Assembly (NCBI RefSeq): GCF_020990385.1
Contig: NZ_CP087597.1
Coordinates: forward strand, 1 to 64,000
From: Paracoccus sp. MA
Lineage (GTDB): Bacteria; Pseudomonadota; Alphaproteobacteria; Rhodobacterales; Rhodobacteraceae
Direction of reading: 5' to 3'
DNA length: 64,000 bases
Numbering within the stretch: the first letter of the stretch is position 1; every line of letters begins with the position of its first letter. This document shows, in pieces, positions 9,288 to 17,852 of this stretch. The notes below the pieces were generated by a model. That model was not told the origin of the DNA. It did not search any database and worked only from the letters and a program-made list of their open reading frames with translations. The translations under genes were made by a program, and so were the position numbers.

Positions 9288-10447
9288 GGCGGGGCGCCGA
9301 CCAGCCGGGCCAGGGCCGCGAGATCCGGCTTGTCCGACCCCAGCAGCGGCAGGTGCGGCAGAAACAGGATGCGGCGCGGGGCGGCGTGATCGCCCAGCCC
9401 GTCCCGGCAGGCGCGGCGCAGCCGGGCGGCCAGAGCCTCGTCCTCGGCGCCTTCGACCACGGCGACGACGGCATGGCCGCGCCGCGCATCGGGAACCGCC
9501 AGCGCCGCGCAGAGTCCGGCGCCCGCCGCCGCCAGGGCGGCCTCGACATCCTCAAGGAACAGGTTCTGGTCGGCCACCGTCACCATGCGGCTTTCCCGGC
9601 CGCGCAGGAACAGGTTGCCCCGCGCGGCCAGCCGGCCGATATCGCCGGTGAACAGGTAGCCGCCGCGGCGCGGCGGCGGCGGCAGGTCGGGCTCGGCATA
9701 GCCCTCGCACAGATAGGGGCTGGCGACGCCGATCCGGCCCTCGTCATCCAGCCGCAGCCGCACCCCGGGATAGGCGCGGCCGACCGAGCCCTAGGGCGTG
9801 CCGGCATCGGCGATGGTGATGAAGCTGGTCTCGGAGGCGCCGTAGAATTCGCGGATCGCGGCATTCGGGCACAGTGCCGCCATCCCCGCCCGGCAGGCCG
9901 CATCCAGCTTGCCGCCGCCGCAGAACACATGCGTCAGCGCCGGCAGCCCGCCCGGCCCCGCCGCCAGCAGCAGCCGCCGCAACTGGCTGGGCGTGGCGTA
10001 AAGCACCGTCACGCCCGCCTCGGCCAGCTGCCAGACCTGGCTGCGCGGACCGTCCCCGGCCAGAACCAGCAGCCCTGCGCCCAGATGCAGCGCCTCCAGC
10101 GCGGCGTAAAGCGCCAGCGAATGGCCAAGCTGGCCCAGAACGGCATAGTGGTCGCGGGCCGACAGGCCGAAGGCGGCGCGGTTGACCTCGAAGCTGGCGA
10201 TCCATGAGCCATGGCTGCGCCGGATGGTCTTGACCCGCCCGCCCGAGCCCGAGCTCTGGCAGCAGAGCGTCGGCGCGGGTGCGGGACCGGCAGGGCGGAT
10301 GCCCGTCAGGCTCGCATGGATCGACAGGCCGCGCGCCAGACAGTCGAGCAGCGCGGCGACCGCCGCCGCATTCTGCCCGCGCGCGCCGCAGCCCAGCATC
10401 GCGCCCGGCCGGGCGGGGGCAAAGCCCTGGCCCGCCGCCCCGGTCAC
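9284..10447 (-). pseudogene. Acyl-CoA synthetase (AMP-forming, YhfT-like) with in-frame amber codon
   Basis: This reading frame of 388 codons encodes an adenylate-forming acyl-CoA ligase. It shows the P-loop SSGSGGRVK, the A5 motif YGASET, TGDIGR near the hinge and a C-terminal lid domain ending SDKPDL. At 9791-9793 an in-frame TAG falls inside the conserved GTPxGSVGRAYPG segment. Coding similarity continues in the same frame on both sides, so it is a point nonsense change, not a frameshift. The first 218 codons contain most of the N-terminal domain; the downstream 159-residue piece starts at the lid. The GTG start overlaps the bioY stop. It is a pseudogene unless TAG is read through or is a sequencing error. 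Confidence 0.8.
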
Positions 10448-11019
10448 AGCCGCGTCTGGGCCCCGTCGGCGTCGGCGCGATGCCAGGCCAGCGTCTGCGG
10501 CCGCACCCGGGCCAGCGCCTGCACCAGCATGCCGGTGATCGCCGCCTTCAGAAGATCGCCGGGGATGAAGACCGCGACCAGCCCGAAGGCCTCGGCCAGG
10601 CCCTTGCCGCTGACGACGGCCAGCCCGGCCGCGCCGAGCACATAGAGCACCAGGATGCCGCCGAAGACCGCGCCCAGCCCCGCCGCAAGCCCAGCCGAGC
10701 GCAGCCGGACATGTTCGACGAACAGCCCGGTCGCGAAGGCCGCGACCGGAAAGCCCAGTGCGAAGCCCGCCGTGGGCGAGACGAAGACGCCAAGGCCCCC
10801 GCGGCCCCCGGCCAGCAGCGGCAGGCCAAGCGCGACCAGCAGCAGGAACAGCCCCGCCGCCGCCGCGCCGCGCCGCGCACCCAGCACCGCGCCGGCCAGC
10901 ATAACGCCCAGCGTCTGCGCGGTGATCGGCACGCCGAAGCCCAGGGTGATCTGCGGCACCAGCCCCAGCGCCGCGATCATCGCGGCGAAAAGCGCGATCT
11001 GCGCGATATTGCGTTCCAT
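10444..11019 (-). CDS. bioY: Biotin transporter substrate-binding subunit BioY
   Basis: BioY is the S component of an ECF transporter and binds biotin in the membrane. The 191-residue protein has about six hydrophobic helices and the family hallmarks ITLGFGVPITAQTLGVML and GARRG, followed by GGRGGLGVFVSPTAGF. The start MERNIAQIALF has GGAG upstream; the longer in-frame reading overlaps bioN. It follows bioN by four bases and its stop overlaps the next start, so uptake genes and the acyl-CoA synthetase/thiolase pair form one unit. Confidence 0.93.
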   Translation of the reverse strand: MERNIAQIALFAAMIAALGLVPQITLGFGVPITAQTLGVMLAGAVLGARRGAAAAGLFLLLVALGLPLLAGGRGGLGVFVSPTAGFALGFPVAAFATGLFVEHVRLRSAGLAAGLGAVFGGILVLYVLGAAGLAVVSGKGLAEAFGLVAVFIPGDLLKAAITGMLVQALARVRPQTLAWHRADADGAQTRL

Positions 11020-11023
11020 GCGG

Positions 11024-11641
11024 TTACTCCGATCCTGAGGGTCCAAGGGCGCCGCCCCGCGCCCGCAAAGCTTCGCCGACATGATCGGCGTCGTCCAGTG
11101 CCTGCAGGGTCAGCGGCAGGATCAGCCGCCAGCCCGGCCGGCGACGAGAGCGGGCGCGCCACGCCTCGGCCAGCGTCTCGGCGCGCAAGACGAGGACGGG
11201 CGTGAAGCGGATGACCAGCGGCACGGCGATCTCCAGCGCCCCGGTCGGCAGGCCCATCCGGCGCAGCGGCGCGGTCAGGCGGCGGATCAGCGCCACCAGA
11301 TCCTCGAGCGGCGTGGTCATGGTGACCAGATTGGCCAGGGCGACCAGCGTGACCATGCGCAGGGTGATCAGCAGGCCCTGGCGCATGTCGCCGGTCAGCG
11401 CGTGCCATGCCAGCAGAATGACGACAAAGGGCAGCACGACGCGCAGGCTGCCCAGACCGGCGCGCAGGAAGACCGGCCCGGGCGCGGCGTAAAGCGCCAG
11501 CACCGCCGCCAGCGCCCCGGCATGGACGGCAAGGCCCGGGACCAGGAACAGCCCGGTCGAGGCCAGGCACAGCGCCCCCAGCTTCAGCCCCGCAGGCCAG
11601 CGATGGGCGCGGGTCTCAACCGGCGAGGTCAGCGATATCAT
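11024..11641 (-). CDS. bioN: ECF transporter transmembrane (T) component BioN
   Basis: This is the CbiQ/EcfT-type membrane subunit that couples ATP hydrolysis to biotin entry. The 205-residue protein has several hydrophobic helices and the two coupling-helix signatures, EAWRARS and EALRARGG, near the C-terminus, which contact the ATPase. Its start lies inside the last codons of bioM (26-base overlap), and bioY follows after four bases. This gene order bioM-bioN-bioY is known from Rhodobacter. Confidence 0.9.
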   Translation of the reverse strand: MISLTSPVETRAHRWPAGLKLGALCLASTGLFLVPGLAVHAGALAAVLALYAAPGPVFLRAGLGSLRVVLPFVVILLAWHALTGDMRQGLLITLRMVTLVALANLVTMTTPLEDLVALIRRLTAPLRRMGLPTGALEIAVPLVIRFTPVLVLRAETLAEAWRARSRRRPGWRLILPLTLQALDDADHVGEALRARGGALGPSGSE

Positions 11642-12362
11642 CGAGGTCCCCCAGCCGGATCATCTCGGCGGTGAAGTCGGGCAGCACCGCGGCGGGTGCG
11701 CCCTGCGCGACGATGCGGCCGCGATCCAGCCAGAACAGCTCGTCGCAGCCCTCCAGATCGCCCGGCTCGTGCGAGATGTGCAAAAGCCGCGTTTCCGCTC
11801 GGTGCAGATAGCGGCCGAGCTGGCGCCGGGTCGGGATGTCGAGCCCGGCATAGGGTTCGTCCAGGATCAGCAGGCGCGGCCGCATGGCCAGCACCGCCAT
11901 CATGCAGACCAGATGCTTCTGTCCCTGCGACAGGGCCGAAACCGGCGCGTCCCGCCAATGCGGCTTGTCGAAAGAGCGCAGCACCGCCTCGACCCTTGCC
12001 GCCGCCTGCGCCTTGTCCAGCCCCTGCTGGCGCAGCCCGAAGGCGATCTCTTCGGCGACGCGGGGGAAGATGATCTGGTGCTCGGGGTTCTGGAACAGGA
12101 TGCCGACGGTCCGCAGCGCCGCGCGGCGGTCGCGGCAGAGGTCGTGGCCGCCGACGCGGACCTGCCCGCTGGTCGGCGCCAGCAACCCGGCAAGCAGCCG
12201 CGCCAGCGTGCTCTTGCCCGAGCCGTTCCGGCCCACCACGCCGATGCGCCGGGCCGAGGAATGCAGCGTCACCCCCGAAAGCACCGGACGCCCGCCGGCC
12301 TCGTAGCCCAGGTCGTCCAGCCGGATGGCGAAATCGGCGTTGTCGTTCTGCGATCCCTGCAT
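11616..12362 (-). CDS. bioM: ECF transporter ATPase BioM
   Basis: BioM is the CbiO/EcfA-type ATPase that powers biotin uptake with BioN and BioY. It has Walker A GRNGSGKST, the Q-loop FQNPEHQIIF typical of ECF ATPases, signature LSQGQK, Walker B LLILDEPYAGLD and the switch ISHEP. The start is uncertain: MQGSQNDNADFAIRL at 12362 gives 248 residues, while MQQEKHPG at 12386 or an ORF start at 12476 are possible. None has a strong ribosome site. It is the first gene of the operon; no BioR box (TTATMKATAA) was found just upstream. Confidence 0.88.
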   Translation of the reverse strand: MQGSQNDNADFAIRLDDLGYEAGGRPVLSGVTLHSSARRIGVVGRNGSGKSTLARLLAGLLAPTSGQVRVGGHDLCRDRRAALRTVGILFQNPEHQIIFPRVAEEIAFGLRQQGLDKAQAAARVEAVLRSFDKPHWRDAPVSALSQGQKHLVCMMAVLAMRPRLLILDEPYAGLDIPTRRQLGRYLHRAETRLLHISHEPGDLEGCDELFWLDRGRIVAQGAPAAVLPDFTAEMIRLGDLDDIADLAG

Positions 12363-13333
12363 CCCGGGGTGTTTCTCTTGCTGCATCGGCGGGCGGAAGG
12401 TCCCGGGCCCGTTTAAGCGCAAACGCCCGGCCAGAGAAGCCCCGATGCAGGATCTGGGGCAGCCTCCGCCCGGCATGCGCGCCCGCCCCTTTGCGGTTCA
12501 TGCAGCGGACCGGACGGGGAACCCTGCGCCGGCGGCCGGCCTTACCCGGGCGCGCCCTTCCGCCCGGGGCCTGCATGTCCAGCGCCGCCAGCATCTCGCA
12601 CTCGACGGTGCATCTGAGCGAATCGGGCGGCAGGGCGTTGGGCACCGTGCCGAAAGGGTCCTCGATCTGGTGGCCGAGCGCGCCTTTTTCACCGTCATCC
12701 AGATGCCCCAGGCAAGCCATAGGCCATGCCGATGCACAGATGAGCCGCCAGCGCCGTAGGCGGCGGCATCCGGCGGCTGAAGCCGACCCGGGCGACCCGA
12801 AACGGTCCTCCTGCTCAGTCCACTTGCCTTGCAATGCGGTCCATGTCCTCCCCTCCCATAGGAAAGCCGTTCCTTTCGCGTGCCTGCCATCCGCATCTCG
12901 CGAGAGCCGGAGGCATCTGATCGGAGCCAAGCCCCGGAATGGTCGGAACGGGACGAGCCCAGCATTCCCGCAGTTCGGGCGGTCCGGCAGGGCGGTTGCG
13001 AAAGCCGGGTCCGCATTGCCGGTGATCTGCGCCCTCTCCTCTGGCGGGCAGGAACAACGCGCCAGATTATTCCATTGATTTCAATAGAAAATTTGCCAGC
13101 GTAGCTTGGGATTCTGTCCGGCGCGCCGCAGCCGGGGCGCCGTCTCGGCACCGATCCGGCCGGCGGCGCGGGCCGCATGCGCGGCGGCCCGGCCGGCGGA
13201 AGCGCCTGTGCGCGCGGGATTTTCTTGACGCCGTCCCGGTTCAGCAGGCAGGTTTGGCAAAAGCGCATGGCGCTCGCCTTCCCGGGCTTCCCACCCGGTC
13301 GGGGCTGTCACCGGGGGACCTTGGGGATCGGCG
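12363..13333. other. Gene-poor region between bioM and the amidohydrolase
   Basis: Roughly 970 bases without an intact gene. Open frames exist on both strands but their translations are low-complexity, Arg/Pro/Ser-rich and not protein-like. It holds a probable bestrophin remnant (12570-12720), a strong Shine-Dalgarno followed by a nine-codon frame on the minus strand (12815-12844), and a locally AT-rich stretch at 13062-13100. The promoters of bioM (leftward) and the amidohydrolase (rightward) must lie at its ends. Confidence 0.6.
12570..12720 (-). pseudogene. Bestrophin-family (UPF0187) C-terminal remnant
   Basis: Reading leftward from 12720, one frame encodes about 50 residues containing LDDGEKGALGHQIEDPFGT, then VPNALPPDSLRCTVE and MLAALDM. 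Bestrophin-like anion channels carry the pattern IEDPFGxxxNDLPLDxxCRTIE followed by LLEALG near their C-terminus, which this matches closely. No membrane segments are readable upstream in any frame, so this looks like the decayed tail of a lost gene. Recognition is from memory of the family pattern. Confidence 0.5.
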
Positions 13334-14788
13334 ATGTGTCAGACCTGTTTTCAATCCTTTGCCCAAAGCGGCCGGCTGCGTTTCTGCCGCTGCGGCGCGC
13401 CCGAGACCCTGGCCGCGATGCGCCGGATCGAGGCCGACATCTCGCGCCGCCAGATGCTGGGCGGAATGGCGGCGGTCACCGGCATGTTCGCGGGCTTCGG
13501 CCTGGCACCGAAGCCGGCGCGCGGCCAGGCGGCGGGGCGGCCGCTGCTGCTGACCAACCTGCGGCTGTTCGACGGCAACACCCTGTCGCTGCGCCAGGGC
13601 GTCGAGGTGCTGATCGAGGGCGACCGCATCGCCGCGCTGCCGGCGCCCGACCAAGGCCCGGCAGAGGCGGAGCGCATCGACTGCGGCGGGCGCACGGTGA
13701 TTCCCGGCCTGATCGACACGCATTGGCACACCACGCTGGTCGCGGTCAGCCAGATCGCCGCCATGACGCAGGACATCGGCTTTGTGCACCTGATGGCGGG
13801 GCGCGAGGCCGGCAACACGCTGATGCGCGGCTTCACCACCGTGCGCGACGTGGGCGGGCCGGCCTTCGGCCTGCAGGCTGCGGTGGATCGCGGCGTCGTC
13901 ACCGGCCCGCGCATCTTTCCGGCGGGGGCGATCATCTCGCAGACTTCGGGGCACGGCGATTTCCGCTTCTCGAACAGCTTGCCGACGATGCCCGCCGACC
14001 CGGCGGATTACGCCAGCGCCGCCGGCATGTCGGGGCTGGCCGACGGCGTGCCCGAGGTCCTGCGCCGCACGCGCGAACAGCTGATGAAGGGCGCCAGCCA
14101 GATCAAGATCGCCGCCGGCGGCGGCGTCGCCTCGCAATACGACCCGCTCGAATCGCTGCAATTCACCGAGGCCGAGATGCGCGCGGCGGTGGATGCCGCC
14201 AGCGACTGGGGCACCTATGTCTGCGCCCATGTCTATACATCGCCCGGGATCCGGCGCTGCATCGCGGCCGGGGTGAAATCCATCGAGCACGGACAGCTGG
14301 CGGACGAGGACACCGTCCGGCTGATGGCCGACAGCGGGACCTGGTGGTCGATCCAGCCCTTCCTGGCCGACGAGGATGCCAACCAATACACCGACCCCAA
14401 GGCCGCCGCGGCCCAGAAAACCGTGGCCGAGGGCACGATGCGGGCCTTCGAATGGGCCGACAAGCACAAGGTGAACTGGGCCTTCGGCACCGACATCCTC
14501 TATGGCGGCGGTGAATCGCAGGGCCGGCAGCTGACCAAGCTGGCCCGCTTCATGTCGCCGCTGGCGGCGCTGCACCGCGCGACGGGGGCGGCGGGCGAGC
14601 TGCTGGCGCTGTCGGGGGCGCGGGCGCCCTATGACGGGCCGCTGGGCGTGATCGCCCAAGGGGCGCTGGCCGATCTGCTGGTCATCGACGGCGATGCCGA
14701 GGCCGGCCTCGACTGGCTGGCCGACACCGACAACCTGCGGCTGATCGTGAAAGGCGGCCGCATCTTCAAGAACAGCCTCGGGGGGTGA
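13334..14788 (+). CDS. Tat-exported metal-dependent amidohydrolase
   Basis: This 484-residue protein belongs to the imidazolonepropionase-like/Xaa-Pro dipeptidase branch of amidohydrolases. It has PGLIDTHWH with the HxH metal pair, TTVRDVGGPAFG, the metal-ligand region CAHVYTSPGI, SIEHGQL, and the late aspartate in FGTDIL. The N-terminus is unusual: MCQTC and CRCG precede a Tat-like motif SRRQMLGG and hydrophobic stretch ending ARGQA, so the mature enzyme is probably periplasmic. Substrate is unknown; related enzymes hydrolyse N-acyl amino acids, dipeptides or carbamates. The stop is four bases before the porin-like gene's ATG, so the two are likely co-transcribed. Confidence 0.85.
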   Translation: MCQTCFQSFAQSGRLRFCRCGAPETLAAMRRIEADISRRQMLGGMAAVTGMFAGFGLAPKPARGQAAGRPLLLTNLRLFDGNTLSLRQGVEVLIEGDRIAALPAPDQGPAEAERIDCGGRTVIPGLIDTHWHTTLVAVSQIAAMTQDIGFVHLMAGREAGNTLMRGFTTVRDVGGPAFGLQAAVDRGVVTGPRIFPAGAIISQTSGHGDFRFSNSLPTMPADPADYASAAGMSGLADGVPEVLRRTREQLMKGASQIKIAAGGGVASQYDPLESLQFTEAEMRAAVDAASDWGTYVCAHVYTSPGIRRCIAAGVKSIEHGQLADEDTVRLMADSGTWWSIQPFLADEDANQYTDPKAAAAQKTVAEGTMRAFEWADKHKVNWAFGTDILYGGGESQGRQLTKLARFMSPLAALHRATGAAGELLALSGARAPYDGPLGVIAQGALADLLVIDGDAEAGLDWLADTDNLRLIVKGGRIFKNSLGG

Positions 14789-14790
14789 CC

Positions 14791-15519
14791 ATGAAACGCC
14801 TGCTGCCAGCCGCGATCGCCGCACTTGCCCTCTCCGCCGGCCTGCCCGCCACGGCGCAGGACTGGACCGGGCAGCTTACCCCCTATGTCTGGGCGACCGG
14901 GCTCGGGGGCGACCTCACCCCGCGCGCGGGCGCACCGACGCTGTCCTTCGACAAGTCCTTTTCGGATGTGCTGGAGGATCTGGACGGCGCCTTCTTCCTG
15001 TCCGGCTATGCCCGGCGCGACCGGCTGGTGATCCTGGGCGATCTGAGCTGGTCGTCCAGTTCGAGGGAGGGGCTGGTTCCGCCCGGCCTGCCGGCCAGCG
15101 GCAAGCTGACCCAGCGGTCGCTGACGCTGCTGGCCGGCTACCGCGCCCTGGAGGCCGAGGGCGTGGCGGTGGACCTGCTGGCCGGGGCCCGCGCCTGGAG
15201 CATCAAGAGCAGCATCTCGGTCGCCGCAGGCGCAAGGACGGCCTCGCCCCGGGAAAGCTTCGTCGATCCCATCGTCGCCCTGCGCGCCAATGTCGCGCTG
15301 GCCCCGCGCTGGTCGGCCATCCTTTACGCCGATCTGGGCGGATTCGGCGCCGGTTCCGAAAGCACCAGCCAGATCGTCGCCACCGCCAACTGGCAGGCGA
15401 ACGACAACCTTTATCTCTCGGCCGGCTATCGCATGCTGAACGTCGATTATGAAAGCGGCGGCACACGCATGGACGTGACCATGTCCGGACCGCTGTTCGG
15501 CCTGACCTGGCGCTTCTGA
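14791..15519 (+). CDS. Outer-membrane beta-barrel protein
   Basis: This 242-residue protein has an N-terminal signal peptide ending ATAQ-DW and alternating hydrophobic strands ending in Trp-Arg-Phe. A terminal aromatic residue is the usual Bam recognition signal. Segments such as LTPYVWATGLGGDL, LAGYRALEAEG and LSAGYRMLNVDY are typical strands of small barrels. The ATG at 14791 follows GGGGGGTGACC; a GTG at 14785 in the same frame is less likely. It follows the amidohydrolase immediately and may let its substrate through the outer membrane, which is inference from position. Confidence 0.8.
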   Translation: MKRLLPAAIAALALSAGLPATAQDWTGQLTPYVWATGLGGDLTPRAGAPTLSFDKSFSDVLEDLDGAFFLSGYARRDRLVILGDLSWSSSSREGLVPPGLPASGKLTQRSLTLLAGYRALEAEGVAVDLLAGARAWSIKSSISVAAGARTASPRESFVDPIVALRANVALAPRWSAILYADLGGFGAGSESTSQIVATANWQANDNLYLSAGYRMLNVDYESGGTRMDVTMSGPLFGLTWRF

Positions 15520-15793
15520 ACCTGCCGCCAAGACCGCCGCGCCGGTCCGCGCGACCCAAGGCCGCCGCAGCCGGCCCGGCCCGGGCCGGTCGCGAGCGCC
15601 AGCACCGGCAAGGTCGCAAAGCCGATGGTTTGACCCGCGGGACCGCGGCGCATGCATGGGATCCGGCCACCCGTCACCCCTGCCCCTGGACAGGGGACGG
15701 CGGACAGGGCTTCGCCGGACAGATCGGCTCCTTCCTTCGGCGCCCGGGCCGACCAAGCCGCGCATCCGCCCGGCTAACGGCACGCGGCCCGGG

Positions 15794-17080
15794 CTAGGGC
15801 TGGAAATCGGCCTGATAGGCGTCGTAGCGGCCGCGGAACTGCTCGAAGACGGCGATGGTCCGGCGCGCGATGCCGGTCCAGCCGAAGACGCGGCGGGCGA
15901 AGCGCGCGCCCTCGACGGCAAGCACGTCGCGCAGCCAGGGATATTGCAGGGGCATGTTGATCATCGCCGCGAACTCCTCGGGCCGCTTCGGGTCGGCCAC
16001 CAGCGCGTGGCGGCCGAATTCGACCTGCTCGTGCAGGCCGCCGTGGATCGTCGTCACCGTGGGCGTGCCGCAGGCCATCGCCTCGACCGCCGTCATGCCG
16101 AAGGGCTCGTAGCGCGAGGGCAGCGCAAATACCCCGGGCGCGCGGTAATAATCCACCAGCTCCTCGTCGGGAACATAGCCGCGCCAGTCGATGAAATCGG
16201 CGACGCCGGCCTCGGCGGCCACCGCCTTCCATTCGTCGATCAGCGCGAAATCCGCCTCGGAATTGCCGCCGGCGGCCAGGACCAGCCGCGCCTCGGGCTG
16301 CAGGACCTTCAGCGCCGGCAGCGCCTGGATGATCAGGTCGTAGCCCTTGTTCTCGGCGGCGCGACCGACGACATAGACGTCGGAGGGGCCCATGTTCAGC
16401 CGCGCCCGCGCCGCGGCCACCTTGTCGGGCGTGGCGGGGGTGAAGCGGTTTTCGTCGATGCCGGGCGGGATCATGGTGATATGCTCGCGCGGCAGGGCAT
16501 ATTCGGCGACGATCAGGTCGACCTGCTGCTCCGAGGTGGCGATGACGTGATCGCAGTTGCGGTAAAGCACGAATTCCTTCTGGATGCGCTCGTCGAAGCG
16601 ATAGCCCGCCATCTCCTCGGCGGTGGCGCCGTGCATGTCGTGCTTTTTCCACCAGCCGAGCGAATGCGGGGTGTGGATATGCGGGATCTGCAATTCCTCG
16701 GCGATCTTCTGGCCGCAGACCCCGGCATCCCAGTAATGGCTGTTGACCACGTCATAGCGCAGCTCGCGGCGGCGGATGGCGGCCAGGGCGTTGGTGATGA
16801 AATCGCCATACCAGTCGTGCATGTCCTCCTTGCGGATGAAATCCGGGCCGCCGAAGGGGATGCGCCAGATGCGCAGGTTGTCGTTGATGATGTCCTCGGC
16901 CGGCTGGTCCTCGAAACGCCGGGTCATCACGTCGACCTTGTAGCCCAGCCGCGCGAAGCGCTTGGCGAGTTCCAGCACGAAGACCACCTGGCCGCCGGTA
17001 TCGGGCTTGCCCAGTTCGGGCGAGCCCGCGACATAGCCATGCAATGAAATCATCAGCAGCGAACCCACGGATTGGGCCAT
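15794..17080 (-). CDS. mfpsA: Mannosylfructose-phosphate synthase / sucrose-phosphate synthase-like GT4
   Basis: This 428-residue retaining GT4 glycosyltransferase has the N-terminal SLHGYVAGSPELGKPDTGGQ segment of sucrose-synthase-like enzymes. NSHYWDAG and HTPHSLGWWKKHDMHG follow, then the acceptor/donor motif EPFGMTAVEAMACG (the E-x7-E pair). It resembles Agrobacterium MfpsA, which joins GDP-mannose to fructose-6-phosphate, more than plant-type SPS because it lacks extra domains. Donor specificity cannot be fixed from sequence alone. The start has GAGGAG upstream. It is the third gene after a glycosidase-like protein and the matching phosphatase; the product would be a non-reducing disaccharide, likely a compatible solute. 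Confidence 0.75.
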   Translation of the reverse strand: MAQSVGSLLMISLHGYVAGSPELGKPDTGGQVVFVLELAKRFARLGYKVDVMTRRFEDQPAEDIINDNLRIWRIPFGGPDFIRKEDMHDWYGDFITNALAAIRRRELRYDVVNSHYWDAGVCGQKIAEELQIPHIHTPHSLGWWKKHDMHGATAEEMAGYRFDERIQKEFVLYRNCDHVIATSEQQVDLIVAEYALPREHITMIPPGIDENRFTPATPDKVAAARARLNMGPSDVYVVGRAAENKGYDLIIQALPALKVLQPEARLVLAAGGNSEADFALIDEWKAVAAEAGVADFIDWRGYVPDEELVDYYRAPGVFALPSRYEPFGMTAVEAMACGTPTVTTIHGGLHEQVEFGRHALVADPKRPEEFAAMINMPLQYPWLRDVLAVEGARFARRVFGWTGIARRTIAVFEQFRGRYDAYQADFQP

Positions 17081-17114
17081 GCTCTCGTCTCCTCTCTTTT
17101 GTTGCGGCCGTGTG

Positions 17115-17852
17115 TCAGCCGGGCAGGATGCCCAGCGCGACAAGCCCCTCCAGGACACCCGCCGCATGGGGCGCCCGCGCGCGATAGCTCTTGCCTCGGG
17201 GCATGGCCTCGATCAGTTCCCGCCGCGCATTGCCGACGGCAATGGCGCGAAACCCAACGTCGAAAAGCGCCAGATCGTTTCCCGAATCCCCCGCCACCAC
17301 CATGCGCTCGGCCGGAATGCCCAGCCTTTCGGCAAGAAACCGCGCCGCCGCGTCCTTTCCGGCCCCGGGGGCGAGCAGGTCGAGATCGCTTTGCCCGGAA
17401 AACACCGCCCGCACCGGCAGGTCCGCTGCGGCAAGCGCCTCCAGCACCCGGGCGCGCGCCTCGGCATCGGGCACGGCGAAGCTGAGTTTTCCGGGGGTCA
17501 GGAACTCGGCCGGATGCGGGGCGAAGCCCATGCCGGAGACCAGCGCGAAGACGGCCTCGGCCGGCCATTGCCGGAAACGGGCGGACCAGTCCTCGAGCCA
17601 GGCGCCGGCGACGCGGATCTCGGTGCCCATGCCGGTGATGATCGCGTCGGGGGCGAAATCCGCGGGGAATTCCCGGGCCAGGGTCGCATCGACGCTGGCC
17701 GCCGGCCGCGACGAGTTCAGCGCCAGCCGCAGCCGGTCGGGATGGCGCCGCACCGCCGCCCATAGCCGCTCCAGCGCCGGCCGGTCGCCGGTCAGCGTGT
17801 CGTCCACATCGCTGACCAGAAGCCAGGGGCCCTGCCCGGTCCCGCCGCTCAT
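17115..17852 (-). CDS. mfppA: Sucrose/mannosylfructose-phosphate phosphatase (HAD)
   Basis: This 245-residue HAD phosphatase of the sucrose-6-phosphate phosphatase type would remove the phosphate from the disaccharide made by the neighbouring GT4 enzyme. Motif I is SDVDDTLTGD with the two catalytic aspartates, motif II is LALNSSR, Lys of motif III lies in APGAGKDAAA, and motif IV is VVAGDSGNDL. The stop is 34 bases upstream of the synthase start, and its ATG overlaps the stop of the glycosidase-like gene (ATGA). Pairing with the synthase defines the pathway; sucrose versus mannosylfructose remains open. Confidence 0.78.
   Translation of the reverse strand: MSGGTGQGPWLLVSDVDDTLTGDRPALERLWAAVRRHPDRLRLALNSSRPAASVDATLAREFPADFAPDAIITGMGTEIRVAGAWLEDWSARFRQWPAEAVFALVSGMGFAPHPAEFLTPGKLSFAVPDAEARARVLEALAAADLPVRAVFSGQSDLDLLAPGAGKDAAARFLAERLGIPAERMVVAGDSGNDLALFDVGFRAIAVGNARRELIEAMPRGKSYRARAPHAAGVLEGLVALGILPG

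Noticed and set aside
13074..13085. ATTGATTTCAAT palindrome as an FNR box
   Set aside because: Only one half-site resembles TTGAT-N4-ATCAA, and it is about 250 bases from the nearest start. Noted but not assigned.
12491..13268. Overlapping long frames on both strands in the bioM-amidohydrolase gap
   Set aside because: Translations are low complexity and match no family; only the short bestrophin-like stretch is convincing.
15540..15620. GC-rich repeats GGCCCGGCCCGGGCC after the barrel gene as a terminator or repeat element
   Set aside because: It can fold but has no T-run and no second copy was noticed.
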